A stretch of 64,000 nt of DNA from Tepidamorphaceae bacterium (GTDB lineage: Bacteria > Pseudomonadota > Alphaproteobacteria > Rhizobiales > Tepidamorphaceae): contig JANQNT010000023.1 of NCBI GenBank assembly GCA_028279445.1, positions 558,001 through 622,000 of the forward strand, given 5' to 3'. Made by a program: the position numbers and the translations under genes. Positions within the stretch are counted from its first letter, which is position 1. Every line of letters begins with the position of its first letter. Under the pieces are notes generated by a model, which was not told where the DNA came from, made no database searches, and saw nothing but the letters and a program-made list of their open reading frames with translations. Positions 1-8,323 of the stretch are shown here, piece by piece.

Positions 1-427
1 TAGCTCAAGGTGCCAATAGCCGACACCACAGACCTGGTCGGATTGATTCAACGCCATGTCGTTTACTTTCCACGCGACAAAAGCGTGACACGCCTAAGAT
101 TTTGACTTGCACATTAAATGGTGCTGCGAACAAAATAGGCGTTCCTGGCGCCATCGGGTAAGACCGATTATGCGTACAGGACCAATATCACGGTGCATGG
201 GATGACATCTGGTCGCCCGGAGACTGTGAACAAAAACGGCGAAAAGCCGGAAAAGAATGGCGGAAACGCCGCCTGGAATAGGCGGAAACGCCGGGGGACA
301 GTTGACGGTCGGCGCGGGCATCTCGCCCAAGCGTACTTGATCGTTTCGCAGGGATCACGTGCTTCGCCGCGGGCGGTGGGGCCGCAAGTCTGGTCGCGCG
401 TGAGCGCGATGGGAGGCGTAAATTTCA
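1..427. other. Intergenic leader upstream of the ABC importer operon
   Basis: I see no convincing gene here; the short open frames have no family resemblance. A weak -35-like TTGACT lies at 102-107, but no good -10 follows at standard spacing. The notable content is a row of small hairpins at 237-292, listed separately. If the operon starts upstream of 230, these would lie in its 5' untranslated region. Confidence 0.5.
237..292 (+). promoter_or_regulatory. Row of three small GAAA-loop hairpins with an alternative pairing
   Basis: Three short hairpins follow one another: CGGC-GAAAA-GCCG at 237-249, then two identical GGCG-GAAA-CGCC hairpins at 259-270 and 281-292, whose starts are 22 bp apart. 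GAAA is a GNRA tetraloop. A competing hairpin is possible, ccgcct (269-274) with aggcgg (280-285) around the loop ggaat, which would break the last two. This arrangement 140-190 bases before the first importer gene could be an RNA-level control element. That role is inferred from structure alone. Confidence 0.3.
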
Positions 428-1543
428 ATGTCGTCCAATGGCGGTTCAGACCGCCCGTTCGTTACGTTCGAAAATGTTCAGAAGAGTTATGACGGCGAGA
501 CGCTCGTCGTCAAAAATCTCAATCTGGAAATCCAGCGCGGCGAGTTCCTGACGCTGCTTGGCCCGTCCGGGTCTGGCAAAACCACCTGCCTGATGATGCT
601 GGCGGGCTTCGAGACCGCCACGCACGGCGAAATCCTGCTCGATGGCCGGCCGATCAACAACGTGCCGCCGCACAAGCGCGGCATCGGCATGGTGTTCCAG
701 AACTACGCCCTGTTCCCGCACATGACGGTTGCCGAGAACCTCGCCTTTCCCTTGCAGGTGCGTGGCCTGAGTCAGGCGGAGAGCGAGCAGAAGGTCCAGC
801 GGGCGCTGGACATGGTGGAACTCGGAGCCTTCGGTGCGCGCCGCCCGGCGCAACTGTCCGGTGGCCAGCAGCAGCGCGTCGCGGTGGCCCGCGCGCTGGT
901 CTTCGATCCCGATCTGGTGCTGATGGACGAGCCGCTCGGCGCGCTCGACAAGAACCTGCGCGAGCAGATGCAGTACGAGATCAAGCATATCCACGAGAAC
1001 CTCGGCGTGACCGTGGTCTACGTCACTCACGATCAGTCCGAAGCGCTGACCATGTCGGACCGCATCGCCGTCTTCAACGACGGCGTGATCCAGCAACTGG
1101 CGCAGCCCGATGTGCTCTACGAGGAGCCGGAGAACGCCTTCGTCGCGGCCTTCATCGGCGAGAACAACCGACTGCGCGGCACGGTCGCCAAGGCTGCCAA
1201 CGGCAGTGTCCAGGTGAAACTGCCGACCGGCGAACAGGTCAGCGCGCTGCCGATCAACGTGCGTGGCGTCAAGGGCGAGGAAACGACCCTGTCGCTGCGC
1301 CCGGAACGGGTGGTCGTCAATCCGCGCGGCAAGAAGGTGCCGAACGTGTTCGAGGGCCGGGTCGAAGAGGTGATCTATCTCGGCGACCACATCCGCACGC
1401 GGCTGAATGTCGCCGGCCATGACGACTTCATTGTGAAGATTCCGAATTCCGCCGACCACCCGCCGCTCAATCCCGGCGTCGACGTGAAGATCGGCTGGAG
1501 CATCGACGACTGCCGGGCGCTGGACGCGCCGGCGGGCGAGTGA
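428..1543 (+). CDS. ABC importer ATP-binding subunit, PotA-like
   Basis: This 371-residue cytoplasmic ATPase would power a polyamine/quaternary-amine type importer. Walker A (GPSGSGKT) is at residues 45-52, the ABC signature LSGGQQQR at 143-150, and Walker B (LVLMDEP) at about 163-169, followed by the switch His in YVTHDQ. A TOBE_2 domain fills the last 80 or so residues, as in PotA/FbpC-type subunits. It is the first of four co-directional genes (ATPase, binding protein, two permeases). The PotA class includes importers of spermidine, putrescine and other cationic or small solutes. Adjacency to methylamine catabolism suggests a methylated amine substrate, but that is inference. Confidence 0.93.
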   Translation: MSSNGGSDRPFVTFENVQKSYDGETLVVKNLNLEIQRGEFLTLLGPSGSGKTTCLMMLAGFETATHGEILLDGRPINNVPPHKRGIGMVFQNYALFPHMTVAENLAFPLQVRGLSQAESEQKVQRALDMVELGAFGARRPAQLSGGQQQRVAVARALVFDPDLVLMDEPLGALDKNLREQMQYEIKHIHENLGVTVVYVTHDQSEALTMSDRIAVFNDGVIQQLAQPDVLYEEPENAFVAAFIGENNRLRGTVAKAANGSVQVKLPTGEQVSALPINVRGVKGEETTLSLRPERVVVNPRGKKVPNVFEGRVEEVIYLGDHIRTRLNVAGHDDFIVKIPNSADHPPLNPGVDVKIGWSIDDCRALDAPAGE

Positions 1544-1769
1544 CCGAAGAACACGCCGGGCGGGCAACGCCGGCGAGGAACACATCTGCGCGGCGGCAGT
1601 GTGACGCGGAGGTCAGCGCGGCCCCCCGCTGCAAGGGGGCAACAGAGGTCCTGGGAGCGCGCGCGGGCGATCCGCGCCCGAGCCGGGGACCTGGACTTTG
1701 AGCAAAGTGCCCGGACCGGCGATCTGCGGTCGCAATCGGGGCACCGGACAACGAAGAGAGGAGCAACGC

Positions 1770-2852
1770 ATGAAAATCGGATTGAAAACGGCCATTGCTG
1801 CAGCGGTTGCCGCCACACTTGGCACCGCGGCCATGGCAGAGGGATCGCTCACGGTCGTGTCGTGGGGCGGTGCCTACACCAAGAGCCAGGTGGAGGCGTA
1901 TCACAAGCCGTTCATCGCCAAGACCGGGGTCCAGATCAAGTCTGAGGACTACAACGGCGGCATCGCCGAGATCAAAGCCCAGGTGGAAGCCGGCAACGTG
2001 ACGTGGGACATCGTCGATGTCGAGCTTTCCGACGCGGTGCGTGCCTGCGACGAGGGGCTGGTCTATCCGATCGACCACTCGATCCTGCCGCCGGCGCCGG
2101 ACGGCACCGCGGCGACCGACGACTTCCTGCCGGGCACGTTGCATGAATGCGCGGTGGCCAACATCGTCTGGTCGACGATCTACGCCTACGACTCCTCGAA
2201 GATGGCCGACGGGCCCAAGACCATGGCCGACTTCTTCGATCTGGAGAAGTTCCCGGGCAAGCGCGGCATGCGCAAGTCACCGAAGGCGAATCTCGAGTTC
2301 GCGCTGATCGCCGACGGTGTCGACCCTGCCGATGTCTACGAAGTGCTGGGCACACCTGAAGGCGTCGACCGGGCCTTCGCCAAGCTCGACACCATCAAGG
2401 ACCAGGTGGTGTGGTGGGAAGCCGGCGCCCAGCCGCCGCAGTTGCTCGCCGATGGCGAAGTGGCGATGACCACCGCCTATAACGGCCGCATCTTCAACGC
2501 GGTTGCCGCGGAAGGTAAGCCGTTCGAGATCGTCTGGGACGGCCAGATCTGGGACCTCGACCTGTGGATCATCCCGAAGGGCGCTCCCAACAAGGACGCC
2601 GCGCTCGAATTCCTGAAGTTCTCCACCGACACCCAGCGGCTCGCTGACCAGGCCAAGTGGATCGCCTATGGCCCGGCACGCCAGTCGTCGGCCCCGCTCG
2701 TTGGCAAGTACAACGACGGCAAGATCGACATGGGCCCGCAGATGCCGACCGCTGAGGAAAACCTGAAGCGCGCCGTGCAGAACGACTTCGAGTTCTGGGC
2801 CGACAATCAGGACCAGCTCAACGAGCGCTTCAACGCCTGGCTCGCCGGCTAA
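1770..2852 (+). CDS. ABC importer periplasmic substrate-binding protein, PotD/PotF-like
   Basis: This 360-residue exported solute-binding protein captures the ligand for the importer. The start at 1770 has the Shine-Dalgarno run GAGAGGAG just upstream; an in-frame ATG at 1698 lies further up without one. Residues 1-22 are a Sec signal peptide (Lys-rich start, Ala-rich core, cleavage near AMA-EG). The mature protein opens with the beta-strand LTVVSWGGAY, typical of the SBP_bac_8/PotD family, and the length matches. The ligand cannot be read from sequence. A strong hairpin follows the gene, as often seen after highly expressed binding-protein genes. Confidence 0.93.
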   Translation: MKIGLKTAIAAAVAATLGTAAMAEGSLTVVSWGGAYTKSQVEAYHKPFIAKTGVQIKSEDYNGGIAEIKAQVEAGNVTWDIVDVELSDAVRACDEGLVYPIDHSILPPAPDGTAATDDFLPGTLHECAVANIVWSTIYAYDSSKMADGPKTMADFFDLEKFPGKRGMRKSPKANLEFALIADGVDPADVYEVLGTPEGVDRAFAKLDTIKDQVVWWEAGAQPPQLLADGEVAMTTAYNGRIFNAVAAEGKPFEIVWDGQIWDLDLWIIPKGAPNKDAALEFLKFSTDTQRLADQAKWIAYGPARQSSAPLVGKYNDGKIDMGPQMPTAEENLKRAVQNDFEFWADNQDQLNERFNAWLAG

Positions 2853-2908
2853 GCCACGCGTCAAACGTTGCGGCGGGCTTAAGCCCCGTCGTGGCGCGCT
2901 GCAACACA

Positions 2909-2933
2909 GGGGAGCGCCGCCGAGGCGCTCCCC
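2909..2933 (+). terminator. GC-rich hairpin after the binding-protein gene
   Basis: A perfect 10-bp stem (GGGGAGCGCC, loop GCCGA, GGCGCTCCCC) lies between the binding-protein gene and the first permease. No T-tract follows, so it is more likely an mRNA-stabilising or partial attenuation structure than a full terminator. Such hairpins typically keep binding-protein levels above permease levels in ABC operons. Confidence 0.5.
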
Positions 2934-2984
2934 GACCCACCCGCACCACCGATGTGGGTGTATACCGGGGGCGAACAAACGACG

Positions 2985-4256
2985 ATGGCCGATATCACCG
3001 CCAACCAGGCCGTGACCGGACCGCTGATCGCGGCGGACGGTACGCCGCTGAAGCGAAAGCTCGCGCAAACCACGCGGCGGGCGCGCATGCGGGCCCTGCT
3101 GCTGACCGCCCCGCTGGTGCTGTTCCTGCTGGTCAGCTTCGTCTTCCCGATCGGGCAGATGCTCTATCAGAGCGCCCACAACCCCTCCTTCGGCGATGTG
3201 CTGCCCAACACCGCGCGCGCGCTGGCCGAATGGGAGGGCGATGGCGTTCCCGGCGAAGAGATGTTCGCCATCCTGGCCGCCGACCTGAAACAGGCGCGCG
3301 AGGACCGCAGCATCGGCCGCGCCGCGACGCGGGTGAATTACGAGCTTCCCGGATCGCGTAGCCTGTTCACGCGCACGGTGCGCAACATCGGCAAGGTCGA
3401 GGCCGCGCCCTACAAGGAAGCGCTGATCGAGATCAACGAGAAGTGGGACGACCCCATCCTCTGGGCGACGCTCAAGCGGGTCTCCAACGACTACACCGCC
3501 AGCTTCTACCTCGCCGCCGTCGACCGCAAATACGACGCCGACGGCAGCATCGTCATGCAGGACGAGAAGCGCCAGATCTACGTGCAACTGTTCTGGCGCA
3601 CGCTGTGGCTGTCGGCGCTGATTACCTTCCTGTGCTTCCTGCTCGCCTACCCGGTCTCCTACATGCTGTCGGTGCTGCCGCTGCGCTACTCGAACCTGTT
3701 GATGATCCTGGTGCTGCTGCCGTTCTGGACATCGCTGCTGGTGCGAACGACGGCCTGGATCGCCATGCTGCAGAGCGAGGGGGTCGTCAACGACCTGCTG
3801 GTGTGGACCTCGGTGCTCGACGACGACAACCGCGCGCAGATGATCTACAACCGCACCGGCACGATCGTGGCGATGACGCACATCCTGCTGCCGTTCATGA
3901 TCCTGCCGCTGTACTCGGTGATGAAGACGATCCCGCCGAGCTACATGCGCGCCGCGAGATCGCTCGGCGCCAACAGCTTCACGGCCTTCCGCCGGGTGTA
4001 TTTCCCGCAGACCATTCCCGGCATCGCGGCCGGCACGCTGCTCGTCTTCATCCTGGCGATTGGCTACTACATCACGCCCGCGCTGGTCGGCGGACAGGAC
4101 GGTCAGTTGATCTCCAACCTGATCGCCTTCCACATGCAGCGCTCGCTCAACTGGAGCCTGGCCGCCGCGCTCGGCGGCATCCTGCTGGTCGGCGTGCTGG
4201 TGTTGTACTGGGTGTACAACAAGCTGGTCGGCATCGATAAGCTGAAGTTCGGGTAG
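2985..4256 (+). CDS. ABC importer permease, PotB-like, with long periplasmic insertion
   Basis: This 423-residue inner-membrane permease is much longer than the roughly 290-310 residues usual for PotB. The extra length sits between the first membrane helix (about residues 40-58) and the second (about 205-225). It forms a hydrophilic segment of about 140 residues, expected to be periplasmic. The rest is a standard MetI-type permease with the EAA-like loop containing RAARSLGANSF, which contacts the ATPase. The start at 2985 was chosen because a GGGGG run precedes it; an ATG 33 bases upstream (2952) has no ribosome-binding site. Confidence 0.9.
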   Translation: MADITANQAVTGPLIAADGTPLKRKLAQTTRRARMRALLLTAPLVLFLLVSFVFPIGQMLYQSAHNPSFGDVLPNTARALAEWEGDGVPGEEMFAILAADLKQAREDRSIGRAATRVNYELPGSRSLFTRTVRNIGKVEAAPYKEALIEINEKWDDPILWATLKRVSNDYTASFYLAAVDRKYDADGSIVMQDEKRQIYVQLFWRTLWLSALITFLCFLLAYPVSYMLSVLPLRYSNLLMILVLLPFWTSLLVRTTAWIAMLQSEGVVNDLLVWTSVLDDDNRAQMIYNRTGTIVAMTHILLPFMILPLYSVMKTIPPSYMRAARSLGANSFTAFRRVYFPQTIPGIAAGTLLVFILAIGYYITPALVGGQDGQLISNLIAFHMQRSLNWSLAAALGGILLVGVLVLYWVYNKLVGIDKLKFG

Positions 4257-4266
4257 GGACGTTACG

Positions 4267-5181
4267 ATGATGAAACTGCCCGCATACGCCTCGCCGCTGG
4301 AGCGCATCTGGCACTACACCTACCTGGTGATCTGCGTGCTGATCTTCATCTTCCTGATCGCGCCGATCATCATCATCGTGCCGCTGTCGTTCAACGCCGA
4401 GCCCTACTTCACCTTCACGGAAGGGATGTTGTCGTTCGACCCGGCTGCCTATTCGATGCGCTGGTATGCCGACATCCTGCGCAACGGCATGGCCGCACCC
4501 GATGCGCCGATCGATACCAACTGGTTCGCCGACATGTGGAACAACGCGCAGTGGATTCGCGCCATGCGCAACTCGTTCTTCGTGGCGATCTGCACCACGG
4601 TGCTGGCCACCGCGCTCGGGACGCTTGCCGCGCTTGGCCTGTCGCGCCCGGAAATGCCGTTCCGCTCGGCCATCACCGGCCTGCTGATCTCGCCGATGAT
4701 CGTGCCGCTGGTGATCACCGCAACGGGCATGTTCTTCTTCTACTCCGACATCGGGCTCGCCAAGACCTATCTCGGCATCATCCTGGCGCACACCACGCTC
4801 GGCATCCCGTTCGTCATCATCACCGTGACGGCGACGCTGGTGGGCTTCGACAATTCCCTGATCCGAGCCTCCCAGAGCCTGGGGGCGGACGGCTGGACCA
4901 CCTTCCGCAAGGTGATCATGCCGCTGATCCTGCCCGGCATGATTTCCGGCGCGCTGTTCGCCTTCGTCACCTCGCTGGACGAGATCGTCACGGTGCTGTT
5001 CCTGGCCGATGTGGAGCAGCGCACCATCCCGCGGCAGATGTGGTCGGGCATCCGCGAGCAGATCTCGCCGACGATCCTCGCGGTGGCGACCATCCTGGTG
5101 GTGATCTCGATCGCGCTGCTGACGACCGTGGAACTGCTGCGGCGGCGCTCGGAACGCCTGCGGGGCATGGCACCGCAGTAG
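4267..5181 (+). CDS. ABC importer permease, PotC-like
   Basis: This 304-residue inner-membrane permease is the partner of the preceding PotB-like gene, which ends 10 bases upstream. It has six predicted membrane helices and the conserved cytoplasmic loop RASQSLGADGW (about residues 199-209) for ATPase coupling. Its length fits the PotC family, although about 60 residues lie between the first and second helix, again slightly long. It closes the importer operon; no terminator is evident before the toxin-antitoxin promoter. Confidence 0.92.
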   Translation: MMKLPAYASPLERIWHYTYLVICVLIFIFLIAPIIIIVPLSFNAEPYFTFTEGMLSFDPAAYSMRWYADILRNGMAAPDAPIDTNWFADMWNNAQWIRAMRNSFFVAICTTVLATALGTLAALGLSRPEMPFRSAITGLLISPMIVPLVITATGMFFFYSDIGLAKTYLGIILAHTTLGIPFVIITVTATLVGFDNSLIRASQSLGADGWTTFRKVIMPLILPGMISGALFAFVTSLDEIVTVLFLADVEQRTIPRQMWSGIREQISPTILAVATILVVISIALLTTVELLRRRSERLRGMAPQ

Positions 5182-5239
5182 GATGTACCGACATCTTCAC
5201 GCGCCTGTCTTGCGCACAATGGATACGTTGTGCTCAGGC

Positions 5240-5292
5240 TGTCCCATTGCCGAAAATACCAATTGAGACTATATTTTACTCCATATGGGACA
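5240..5292 (+). promoter_or_regulatory. Promoter and probable autoregulatory operator of the RES-Xre pair
   Basis: A sigma-70-like promoter is visible: -35 TTGCCG (5247-5252), 17-bp spacer, -10 TATATT (5270-5275). An 8-bp inverted repeat (TGTCCCAT at 5240-5247, ATGGGACA at 5285-5292) brackets it. Transcription would begin near 5282-5285, so an ATG at 5285 would be nearly leaderless and the ATG at 5303, with GGAG upstream, is the better start. Antitoxins of this class normally repress their own promoter; that this repeat is the binding site is inference. Confidence 0.55.
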
Positions 5293-5302
5293 AATGGAGA
5301 CT

Positions 5303-5695
5303 ATGATGCTCAGCTTCCTCACGCTGTCGGATGTCGCGATGCTCGATGAGCTCGATGCCGGATATCGCACAAGCGAGCTTGAGAAGCTCGCCGAGCAAAT
5401 CGCACCGCATGATGGCCGGCTGAAGTATCGCATCGTGCCAAAATCGACACTCGATCGGCGCAAGAAGGCACGTCTGACACAGGAAGAATCGGAGAAGGTG
5501 CTTGCTTTGACCCGCGTATGGGCTGCAGCGCTGGACCTATGGCACGACGACATGGATGCAGCACGCCGGTTTCTGAACCGGCCCAATCCGCTGCTGGAAG
5601 GCCGAGCCCCACTCGATGTCGCGCTATCGTCAGTGACGGGCGCACATATGGTGCTGGCCTTCATCGGCCAGTCTAAAGCGGGCGTCGCCGCTTGA
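5303..5695 (+). CDS. Antitoxin of type II RES-Xre system (DUF2384/MbcA-ParS-Xre)
   Basis: This antitoxin is about 130 residues long and is expected to bind and block the downstream RES toxin and repress the operon. The N-terminal half looks like the degenerate Xre-type helix-turn-helix of the family (KLAEQIAPHDGRLKYRIVPKST). The C-terminal half matches the antitoxin/toxin-binding DUF2384 fold: RLTQEESEKVLALTRV, then AARRFLNRPNPLLEGRAPLD. The stop is 7 bases before the toxin start. The start at 5303 is preferred over 5285 because GGAG sits just before it. Confidence 0.85.
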   Translation: MMLSFLTLSDVAMLDELDAGYRTSELEKLAEQIAPHDGRLKYRIVPKSTLDRRKKARLTQEESEKVLALTRVWAAALDLWHDDMDAARRFLNRPNPLLEGRAPLDVALSSVTGAHMVLAFIGQSKAGVAA

Positions 5696-5702
5696 CGGTG
5701 CG

Positions 5703-6179
5703 ATGACCCACCGCATTCTGCCGAAGAGTCGTACCGCGTATCGGATTGGCGACATTGGCGGTGGGTATCCGGTCTTCTCCGGCGATGGTTCGGCGCTGTT
5801 TCCCGGCCGCTGGAACAAGACCGGGGAGGACGTGATCTATGCAGGCGTCACTTATTCCACAGCTCTGCTGGAAAAACTCGTCCGGCTCGGCCAGTTGCCA
5901 GCGAACCAGCACTATGTGGAGATCACGATCGAGGCCGGCGTCAGCTACGAGGTGGCGATCGATGCCACGGTCCCAGGTTGGTACCGGGCCGACCAGGTCG
6001 CGTCGAGAGAATACGGGTCGGTATGGTTCCAGTCGCGCCGAAGCGCGGTCCTGTTCGTGCCGAGCGTCGTCGCACCGCTTGACCAGAACGTGCTGATCAA
6101 TCCGCACCATGCGGATTTCGCCAACATCTTCGCGGGACTTGAAACACCGGTTCCCTGGGACGCGCGGCTGTTCGGTTAA
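5703..6179 (+). CDS. RES-domain toxin of type II toxin-antitoxin system
   Basis: This 158-residue protein shows the RES-domain pattern: N-terminal Arg and Tyr in RTAYRIG, the GRWNKTG segment, the E in TALLEKLV, and the late SRRSAVLFVPS and NVLINPHH blocks. Characterised RES toxins (MbcT, ParT, Res) degrade NAD+ or ADP-ribosylate host enzymes such as PRPP synthetase. Which activity applies here cannot be told. It pairs with the Xre-type antitoxin 7 bases upstream. The module sits between the importer and the corrinoid cluster and looks like an accessory insertion. Confidence 0.88.
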   Translation: MTHRILPKSRTAYRIGDIGGGYPVFSGDGSALFPGRWNKTGEDVIYAGVTYSTALLEKLVRLGQLPANQHYVEITIEAGVSYEVAIDATVPGWYRADQVASREYGSVWFQSRRSAVLFVPSVVAPLDQNVLINPHHADFANIFAGLETPVPWDARLFG

Positions 6180-6214
6180 AGCCCTTTCGGTGAAATGCGC
6201 CCACCGAAAGGGCT
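6180..6214 (+). terminator. Hairpin directly after the RES toxin
   Basis: A perfect 13-bp stem (AGCCCTTTCGGTG at 6180-6192, CACCGAAAGGGCT at 6202-6214) with a 9-base loop begins one base after the toxin stop codon. There is no clean T-tract, so termination may be partial. It would insulate the toxin-antitoxin operon from the opposing gene. Confidence 0.6.
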
Positions 6215-6232
6215 CCAACTATCTGATTTTGA

Positions 6233-6276
6233 GCATGTTCTTTTCCGAAAACCGCATATACTTTTCGGGAACATGC
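6233..6276. repeat. RIME-like palindromic repeat
   Basis: Nested inverted repeats (GCATGTTC with GAACATGC, and CCGAAAA with TTTTCGG) form one 44-base hairpin. Similar 'TCCGAAAACCG...CTTTTCGG' palindromes are a familiar dispersed intergenic repeat in Hyphomicrobiales, and a related pair occurs at 38206-38286 in this window. It lies next to the stop codon of the RamA-like gene, between convergent genes, where it may also act as a terminator. Confidence 0.6.
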
Positions 6277-6277
6277 A

Positions 6278-8317
6278 TTAACCCCTCCCCCGGCGACCCC
6301 GCCTACGCCGTGGGGCGCCGTCCGCTCCCTCCTCGCCCGCCATGGCCGGCTCCCTGGGCGCCGGCAGTTCGACGGCCTTGGCCAGGTTGGGGAACGGCTC
6401 CACCTTGTTGGGCAGCGCCATGGCGTTGACGAAGTGCTCCTGGAACTTCGTCTCCAACGCCGTCTCGATCTTCTCGATGTTGCGGACCAGGTCCTCGACC
6501 TCGCGGCGGTGGCCGCGGTTGAGCAGCGCCATGCGCGCTCCAGTCCCCGCCGCATTGCCCACGGCGGAGACGCTGGCCAGATCGCAGTCGGGAATAAGGC
6601 CCAGCACCATGGCGTATTTCGGATCGATGTAGGAGCCAAAAGCGCCGGCCAGACGAATGCGGTCGACGTGGCCGGTGCCGAACTTGTCCATCAGCAGCCG
6701 CACGCCGGCATAGAGCGCGGCCTTGGCGAGCTGGATGGCGCGCACGTCGTTCTGGGTGATCTTGAGCGGCACCTTGCCGCGCCACAGCACATAGGAGAAC
6801 GTGCGGCCTTCCGCGACGATGCGGTCCGACCTTTCGGCCAGCGCACCATCGACGACACCATCGGCGGTGATGATGCCGGCAAGGAACATCTCGGCGATCA
6901 CCTCGATGATGCCGGAGCCGCAGATGCCGGTTACGCCGACCGCCTCGACCTCTTCGTCGAAGCCCTCCTCGTCCGACCACTTGTCGCAGCCGATGACGCG
7001 GATCTTCGGCTCAAGCGTTTGCGCGTCGATGCGCACCCGCTCGATGCCGCCGGGGGCCGCGCGCTGACCGCAGGAGATTTCTGCGCCCTCGAAGGCAGGC
7101 CCCGTCGGCGAGCTGGCCGCCAGCACGCGATCCGAATTGCCGAGCACGATTTCCGCGTTGGTGCCAACATCGACGACCAGACTGATGGCGTCGGACTTCT
7201 GCGGCGCTTCCGACAGGGCGACGGCCGCCGCATCGGCGCCGACATGGCCGGCGATGCAGGGCAGCACGTAGACGCGCGCGCCGGCGTTCATCTCAAGATC
7301 GAGGTCGCGGGCGGTCAGGTGCTGGGCGCCTGAGGCGGCAAGCGCGAAGGGCGCGCCGCCGAGCTCGGTCGGGTCGATGCCGAGAAACAGGTGATGCATC
7401 ACCGGGTTGCCGACGAAGACGCCTTCGACGATATCGCCGCGGTCGATGCCACCCTGGGAGGCAAGCTGGCCGACAATCGTGTTGACCGCCTCGCGAACGG
7501 CCTTGGTCATCGCCTCGCGGCCGTCCGGGTTCATCATCACGTAGGAGACGCGGCTCATCAGATCCTCGCCGAAGCGGATCTGCGGGTTCGTGGTGCCCGA
7601 GGAAGCAACCACCCGGCCCGACAGCAGCGAGATCAGGTGGGCGGCGATGGTGGTGGACCCGATGTCGACGGCAAGCCCATAGGCCTCGTTGTGCAGGCCC
7701 GGCCACATGGCGGTGATGACGGCTTCGCCCGCGTCACGGTGGACAGCGCAGGTCACCTTCCACTCGCCCTTGCGCAGGATCGACTGGACCTCGCCCAGCA
7801 GACGGGCATCGGCGCGCACGGTCTCATAGCCCCATTCGGATACGAGCGCGGCGCAGATGCGGTCGAGATCGCCGAGCGGCTGATGCATGTCCGGCTCGGT
7901 AACCTCGACGTAGCAAAGATGGGTCGCCGGATCGCGGGCGATGCGTCTGGTCTCGGCGCGCTTTCGCACAACCTGGCGGTTGACCTGCACGTCCTGCGGT
8001 ACGTCGATGACGAGATCGCCGAGCACCAGCGCCTGGCAGGACAGACGGCGTTCGGCGCTCAGCGTGCGCTTTTCGGCATAGCGCGCCTCGACCTCATTGC
8101 CCGGAGACAGGTTCTCCGGCTTCGAGGTGATGCCATGCTTGGCGAACTCGCCGGTTGTTTGCTCGATCTGGCAGCGCCCGCAGATGCCGCGTCCGCCGCA
8201 CACGCTCTCGATATAGACGCCCAGCGAGCGCGCAGCTTCCAGCACGGGCGTGCCGACGGGAAAACGACCGCGCCGCCCGGACGGCATGAACAGGACAAGT
8301 GCGTCGTCGGTGTTCAT
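6278..8317 (-). CDS. RamA-like corrinoid activation protein ([2Fe-2S] plus ASKHA domain, DUF4445)
   Basis: This 679-residue cytoplasmic protein is expected to reduce inactive Co(II) corrinoid back to Co(I) using ATP. The N-terminus is a plant-type [2Fe-2S] ferredoxin domain with Cys40, Cys46, Cys49 and Cys94. The remainder is the DUF4445/RACo-type ASKHA ATPase, with AVDIGSTTIAAHL and LVVDVGTNAEIVLG as phosphate-binding strands and the late GSGIIEVIAEM block. RamA of methanogens and activases of methyltransfer systems share this plan. The last 20 or so residues are Arg/Gly-rich (APRRRRGRRGRG), a feature shared with three neighbours. It is the last gene of the leftward operon, 6 bases after the glycosyltransferase. 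Confidence 0.88.
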   Translation of the reverse strand: MNTDDALVLFMPSGRRGRFPVGTPVLEAARSLGVYIESVCGGRGICGRCQIEQTTGEFAKHGITSKPENLSPGNEVEARYAEKRTLSAERRLSCQALVLGDLVIDVPQDVQVNRQVVRKRAETRRIARDPATHLCYVEVTEPDMHQPLGDLDRICAALVSEWGYETVRADARLLGEVQSILRKGEWKVTCAVHRDAGEAVITAMWPGLHNEAYGLAVDIGSTTIAAHLISLLSGRVVASSGTTNPQIRFGEDLMSRVSYVMMNPDGREAMTKAVREAVNTIVGQLASQGGIDRGDIVEGVFVGNPVMHHLFLGIDPTELGGAPFALAASGAQHLTARDLDLEMNAGARVYVLPCIAGHVGADAAAVALSEAPQKSDAISLVVDVGTNAEIVLGNSDRVLAASSPTGPAFEGAEISCGQRAAPGGIERVRIDAQTLEPKIRVIGCDKWSDEEGFDEEVEAVGVTGICGSGIIEVIAEMFLAGIITADGVVDGALAERSDRIVAEGRTFSYVLWRGKVPLKITQNDVRAIQLAKAALYAGVRLLMDKFGTGHVDRIRLAGAFGSYIDPKYAMVLGLIPDCDLASVSAVGNAAGTGARMALLNRGHRREVEDLVRNIEKIETALETKFQEHFVNAMALPNKVEPFPNLAKAVELPAPREPAMAGEEGADGAPRRRRGRRGRG

Positions 8318-8323
8318 GGCAAA

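Noticed and set aside
1698..1769. N-terminal extension of the binding protein from ATG 1698
   Set aside because: It would put 24 residues before the signal peptide; the ATG at 1770 has the ribosome-binding site.
2277..4307. Long antisense open frame of 676 codons
   Set aside because: It is the complement of the binding-protein and permease genes, rich in Arg/His/Gln from GC-rich codons, with no domain. Similar shadows occur at 28918-31584 and 59307-61880.
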